Assembly: GCA_016201185.1 (NCBI GenBank)
Contig: JACQDG010000267.1
Span: 1 to 9,309, forward strand
Direction: 5' to 3'
Length of the DNA stretch: 9,309 nucleotides
From: Acidobacteriota bacterium
GTDB taxonomy: Bacteria; Acidobacteriota; Terriglobia; Bryobacterales; JACQDG01
Shown: positions 6,645 through 9,309 of the stretch, piece after piece
How positions within the stretch are numbered: position 1 is the stretch's first letter
Layout of the letters: the number at the start of each line of letters is the position of its first letter
Position numbers and translations under genes: made by a program
The notes under the pieces: model-generated
Database searches by the model: none
What the model saw: only the letters and a program-made list of their open reading frames with translations
Told to the model about the DNA's origin: nothing

Positions 6645-6713
6645 TGCTAGAATCGGACCAGGAGCGGGAAGATGATGGCGACCGAGACGATTCGCGCACC
6701 GCGGGGCGCGCAG
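6645..6713 (+). pseudogene. Orphan 5' fragment of hutU (promoter, RBS and 14 codons)
   Basis: These 69 bases match 8160-8228 at 64 positions without gaps. They contain the same extended -10 (TGCTAGAAT, 6645-6653), the AGGAG ribosome binding site (6660-6664) and the start codon of urocanase (ATG at 6672), giving MMATETIRAPRGAQ against MIVTETIRAPRGAQ in the intact gene. After codon 14 the similarity stops. The frame runs on through unrelated sequence to a TGA at 6759-6761, making a 29-codon ORF whose tail overlaps the 3' end of the transporter gene on the other strand. It is a truncated duplicate, not a functional urocanase. Its promoter and ribosome binding site look intact, so it may still be expressed. 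Confidence 0.88.
6645..6713 (+). repeat. Direct repeat, left copy (69 bp)
   Basis: Left member of a pair of direct repeats that flanks the transporter gene. Five substitutions separate it from the right copy, three of them just upstream of the start codon and two within codons 2 and 3. Weak gapped similarity may extend the repeat some 15 bp further left. The right edge falls 7 nt before the transporter's stop codon. Confidence 0.92.
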
Positions 6714-6720
6714 GTTCGCG

Positions 6721-7980
6721 CTAAGACGCTCCAGAGGGTGCGAGTTTCCTTTCCGGAATGAGTTCCCGGGCCGGGTCGATCTTCAGCCACAGCGCCGCGC
6801 TGATCAACAGCACAGCCGCCATCGGAAGTAATGGGGCCTCGTAGCTACCGGAGACCTTCACAAAGTAGCCAAACAAAACTGACGAGAGGACGGCGCCAAT
6901 CTGTGCGGCTGTGTTCATCAAACCAGAGACCGCCCCTGCATACTGTTTGCCAATATCGACGCATACGGCCCACACAGTCGGCTGCTGCAACGTAATCCCG
7001 GCATAGCTCAGCGCCAAAAAGGTCAGCGCCACAAATTTGTTCGCGACGAGCACTGTGGCCATTGTGAACAGGGCCGAGCTGCCGAGTCCGATGATGCCGA
7101 TCATGTGACGCCCGCGCTTCAGCCCAAACTTTCTTACCAGCGCATCACTAGCGAAGCCGCCGCAGCCATTTGCACACGCGCCGCAAACGTAAGGCAGGGT
7201 CGACAGCAGCAGTTCTTTCTCGCTGAACCCACGCCCCTTCACCAAGTAAGTGTGCAGCCAGGATTGGAAGAAGTACAGCCCGTAGACGTAGGTCAAGGCC
7301 AGCAGCATGATCGCCCAGAGATTGCCGCTGCGTAGCGCGATGCTCCAGGGTAAAGCGTGACGTGTCTGCGGCGGGGCGGCGCCAATCTCCTCGATCTCGG
7401 CCTTCGTCACGTTAGCCATTTCCGCAGGAGTATTTCGATACCACCAGTACCAGACGACGCCCCAGGCCATCCCCAACAGGCCGAACACGTAGAATGAGGT
7501 CCTCCAGCCGTAACGCGCCTGAATGGGCACGACCAAGAATGGGGCGAAGGCGCCGCCGATTGGAGCGGCCATCCATATGATTCCGAACGCGCGGGCCCGC
7601 TCGATAGCGGGGAACCAACGAAAGATGCTTGCAGAGGTGTTGGGATAGGCGCCGGCCTCGCCGGCGCCAAAGCAAAACCGCGTCAATAGCATGTAGAAAT
7701 AATTCGACGCCAGGCCGGTGAGCGACGTAAACGCGGACCACCAGAGCACGATCCGGGTCAACACCGCGCGCGGGCCGAGGCGATCGCCCATGTACCCACT
7801 TGGCATCTCAAAAGTGCCGTACGCGATCGCAAAGACTCCAGTCACCCAGCCCCAACGTTCTGGGCTGATGTGAAGATTCTCCTGGATGCGTGGTCCGGCT
7901 ACGGATATGCAGACGCGATCGAGATAAGTAATGATGGAGAGGAGGGACAACAGTAGCAGGACCCGGTGGCGATACTTCAT
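6721..7980 (-). CDS. MFS transporter, anion:cation symporter (ACS) family
   Basis: 419-residue inner-membrane protein with 12 predicted membrane helices, matching the ExuT/GudP/DgoT type that imports hexuronates, glucarate, galactonate and related organic anions with protons. Landmarks are YLDRVCISVAGP at 19-30 in helix 1, motif A GYMGDRLGPR at 62-71 between helices 2 and 3, RFCFGAGEAGAYP at 101-113, RWFPAIERARAFG at 121-133 and YGWRTSFYVFGLLGMAWG at 157-174. A cytoplasmic loop lies near 183-215 and the second half spans 218-401. The start is the ATG at 7980; the ribosome binding site is weak (GTGGG). It lies between two copies of the hutU 5' end and is divergent from intact hutU, which suggests it arrived later. 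A hand count of 37/60 G+C at 7021-7080 is slightly below hutU. Substrate is not determinable; urocanate or another imidazole acid is conceivable only from position. Confidence 0.9.
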   Translation of the reverse strand: MKYRHRVLLLLSLLSIITYLDRVCISVAGPRIQENLHISPERWGWVTGVFAIAYGTFEMPSGYMGDRLGPRAVLTRIVLWWSAFTSLTGLASNYFYMLLTRFCFGAGEAGAYPNTSASIFRWFPAIERARAFGIIWMAAPIGGAFAPFLVVPIQARYGWRTSFYVFGLLGMAWGVVWYWWYRNTPAEMANVTKAEIEEIGAAPPQTRHALPWSIALRSGNLWAIMLLALTYVYGLYFFQSWLHTYLVKGRGFSEKELLLSTLPYVCGACANGCGGFASDALVRKFGLKRGRHMIGIIGLGSSALFTMATVLVANKFVALTFLALSYAGITLQQPTVWAVCVDIGKQYAGAVSGLMNTAAQIGAVLSSVLFGYFVKVSGSYEAPLLPMAAVLLISAALWLKIDPARELIPERKLAPSGAS

Positions 7981-8053
7981 AAACCCACGCAGGGGTGCGA
8001 CCCAGACCGACCGGCAGTCCTCATAAGGGGGAAGTCAATCTGAGCCTGCGGTG

Positions 8054-8062
8054 AGTCTACCA
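8054..8062 (-). promoter_or_regulatory. Weak candidate -10 for the MFS transporter
   Basis: On the minus strand the bases read TG-G-TAGACT, an extended -10 matching TATAAT at four of six positions. It would give a leader of roughly 65-70 nt before the ATG at 7980. No matching -35 is evident. Offered only because nothing better lies in 7981-8160. Confidence 0.2.
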
Positions 8063-8067
8063 CGCGA

Positions 8068-8093
8068 AGCTTAGCGCCTGCCGAATTTAAGCT
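8068..8093. repeat. Inverted repeat in the MFS-hutU divergent region
   Basis: AGCTTA (8068-8073) and TAAGCT (8088-8093) are exact inverted arms separated by 14 bp. They lie just upstream of the weak transporter promoter and 67 bp before the hutU -10. This could be an operator for either gene, but each arm contains the common AGCT palindrome, so chance is possible. Confidence 0.25.
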
Positions 8094-8159
8094 ACACGGT
8101 CAGTCCTGCCAAGCCTCTCCCCTTGCCGTGCGCTTCAAGAATATGCACTGGCCCGGCGG

Positions 8160-8168
8160 TGCTAGAAT
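8160..8168 (+). promoter_or_regulatory. Extended -10 promoter of hutU
   Basis: TG-C-TAGAAT, with the hexamer at 8163-8168, 18 nt before the hutU ATG. The predicted transcript would start near 8175, right at the AGGAG ribosome binding site (8175-8179), which is 7 nt from the ATG. No clear -35 is seen. The element is unchanged in the left repeat copy at 6645-6653, despite five substitutions elsewhere. Confidence 0.5.
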
Positions 8169-8228
8169 CGGACCAGGAGTGGGGAAATGATTGTGACCGA
8201 GACGATTCGCGCACCGCGGGGCGCGCAG
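8160..8228 (+). repeat. Direct repeat, right copy (69 bp)
   Basis: Right member of the pair; spans the promoter, ribosome binding site and first 14 codons of intact hutU. The spacing between corresponding points of the two copies is 1515 bp, and the enclosed segment is essentially the transporter gene plus its upstream region. Confidence 0.92.
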
Positions 8229-9309
8229 CTGACCTGTAAAGGATGGCACCAGGAAGCGGCGCTCCGCATGCTGATGAACAACCTGGACCCGGAGGTGGCC
8301 GAGCGGCCGGCCGACCTGGTGGTCTACGGCGGGGTGGGGAAGGCGGCGCGAAACTGGGCCGCCTTTGAGTCCATCGTCGAAAGCCTGCGGAAGCTCGAGA
8401 ACGACGAGACGTTGCTGGTGCAATCGGGTAAGCCGGTGGGCGTGTTTCGCACGCACGAGATGGCGCCGCGCGTGCTGATCGCCAACGCGAACCTGGTCGG
8501 TCACTGGTCCAACTGGGAGACCTTCCACGAGCTCGATCGGGCCGGACTGACCATGTACGGCCAGATGACCGCAGGAAGCTGGATCTATATCGGCACGCAA
8601 GGAATCCTGCAAGGCACGTATGAAACCTTTGCCGCCGCCGCGCGGCAGCACTTCGGCGGGTCGCTGGCCGGCAAGCTGGTGGTTTCAGGCGGCATGGGCG
8701 GTATGGGCGGCGCGCAGCCGCTCGCGGCGACGATGAACGGGGCGACGTTCCTGGGGATCGAGGTCGATCCGGAGCGGATCAAGCGGCGGGTACGGACGGG
8801 CTACTGCGACATCCAAGTGAACCAGCTCGACGAAGCGGTGCGCATTCTGCGGAGCGCCGTGCACAAAAAGGAGGCGCTTTCGGTCGGGCTGGTGGGCAAT
8901 TGCGCCGACATCCTGCCGGAGATGGTGCGGCGGGGCATTGTGCCGGACCTGCTCACCGACCAGACTAGCGCGCACGATCCGCTGAACGGGTACATCCCAT
9001 CCGGCTACACGGTGGAGCAGGCGGCCGAGTTTCGTGCGCGCGATCCACAGGGTTACCAGGAAGCGGCGCTCGATTCGATTGCGATTCACGTGCGGGCTAT
9101 GCTCGATTTGCAAAAGATGGGGGCGGTGACCTTCGATTACGGCAACAACATTCGGACCATGGCGCACCAGCGCGGGGTGGCGGACGCTTATAATTTCCCC
9201 GGCTTCGTGCCGGCTTACATCCGGCCGTTGTTCTGTGAAGGCCGGGGGCCGTTTCGCTGGGTGGCGCTTTCGGGCGAGGCGAGCGACATCGCGGTCACGG
9301 ATGATCTGG
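8187..9309 (+). CDS. hutU: Urocanate hydratase (urocanase), C-terminus beyond window edge
   Basis: Cytoplasmic enzyme of histidine degradation (EC 4.2.1.49). It hydrates urocanate to 4-imidazolone-5-propionate, using tightly bound NAD+ as an electrophile. The 374 residues visible cover about two thirds of the family's usual 550-560. Recognisable blocks are IRAPRGAQLTCKGW at 7-20, MLMNNLDPEVAE at 29-39, YGGVGKAARNW at 47-57, LLVQSGKPVGVF at 76-87, MYGQMTAGSWIYIGTQGI at 123-140, the NAD-binding glycine loop SGGMGGMGGAQPLAATMNG at 167-185, LTDQTSAHDPLNGY at 256-269, FDYGNNIR at 316-323 and FPGFVPAYIRPLFC at 337-350. The catalytic Cys in the later LPARIC segment lies beyond the edge. The ATG at 8187 follows AGGAG by 7 nt. 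No other hut gene is visible, and upstream is the divergent transporter. Confidence 0.97.
   Translation, partial: MIVTETIRAPRGAQLTCKGWHQEAALRMLMNNLDPEVAERPADLVVYGGVGKAARNWAAFESIVESLRKLENDETLLVQSGKPVGVFRTHEMAPRVLIANANLVGHWSNWETFHELDRAGLTMYGQMTAGSWIYIGTQGILQGTYETFAAAARQHFGGSLAGKLVVSGGMGGMGGAQPLAATMNGATFLGIEVDPERIKRRVRTGYCDIQVNQLDEAVRILRSAVHKKEALSVGLVGNCADILPEMVRRGIVPDLLTDQTSAHDPLNGYIPSGYTVEQAAEFRARDPQGYQEAALDSIAIHVRAMLDLQKMGAVTFDYGNNIRTMAHQRGVADAYNFPGFVPAYIRPLFCEGRGPFRWVALSGEASDIAVTDDL

Noticed and set aside
6645..8228. Interpretation of the direct repeats as an insertion-sequence target duplication
   Set aside because: Sixty-nine bp is much longer than any typical target duplication, no transposase or terminal inverted repeats are present, and the repeat is a functional gene 5' end.
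8100..9167. Minus-strand frames (8100-8651, 8685-9167) opposite hutU
   Set aside because: Arg/His/Pro-rich antisense shadows of a highly conserved urocanase coding sequence.

Overview
The window is GC-rich bacterial DNA with compact genes on both strands. Its contents are a secreted family 2 glycosidase, a secreted TPR protein, a SCO1/SenC remnant, an ACS-family MFS transporter, urocanase, and an MNT-type nucleotidyltransferase paired with a small ORF. This mix, and the style of the proteins, suggest a soil heterotroph of the Acidobacteriota (Solibacter/Bryobacter-like). That assignment is inferred from protein style only; no marker gene is present.

Layout, left to right. Positions 1-4408 hold three minus-strand genes: a GH2 glycoside hydrolase cut by the left edge (1-1514), an FRG-domain protein (1522-2502) and a secreted TPR protein (2747-4408). 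Upstream of the TPR gene, about 60 codons still read as the C-terminal end of a SCO1/SenC copper protein (4437-4616). The rest of that gene is gone, and a plus-strand M24/creatinase-fold gene (4650-5822) now occupies the space. Converging on it is a minus-strand pair: a 75-residue protein (6375-6602) whose stop overlaps the start of a nucleotidyltransferase (5829-6378). The nucleotidyltransferase is broken by two frameshifts. Next comes a short orphan copy of the urocanase 5' end (6645-6713), then a minus-strand ACS-type transporter (6721-7980), then hutU itself (8187 to the right edge, incomplete).

The most notable structure is a 69-bp direct repeat with 64 matching bases (6645-6713 and 8160-8228). 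Each copy carries the hutU promoter, ribosome binding site and first 14 codons, and the two copies flank the transporter. This looks like the scar of an insertion or recombination that placed the transporter between hutU and its former neighbours. Other signs of flux are the SCO remnant, the doubly frameshifted nucleotidyltransferase and the relatively AT-rich FRG gene.

Three genes (M24, the 75-residue protein, hutU), plus the orphan hutU copy, have extended -10 promoters of the form TGnTAnAAT. Two of these sit so close to the start codon that the mRNAs are probably leaderless or nearly so.

Functionally, hutU serves histidine breakdown, the transporter family usually imports sugar acids or similar organic anions, and the GH2 enzyme acts on extracytoplasmic glycosides. 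The window therefore reads as catabolic functions interspersed with accessory genes. I found no tRNA, rRNA, CRISPR array, transposase or convincing T-tailed terminator.
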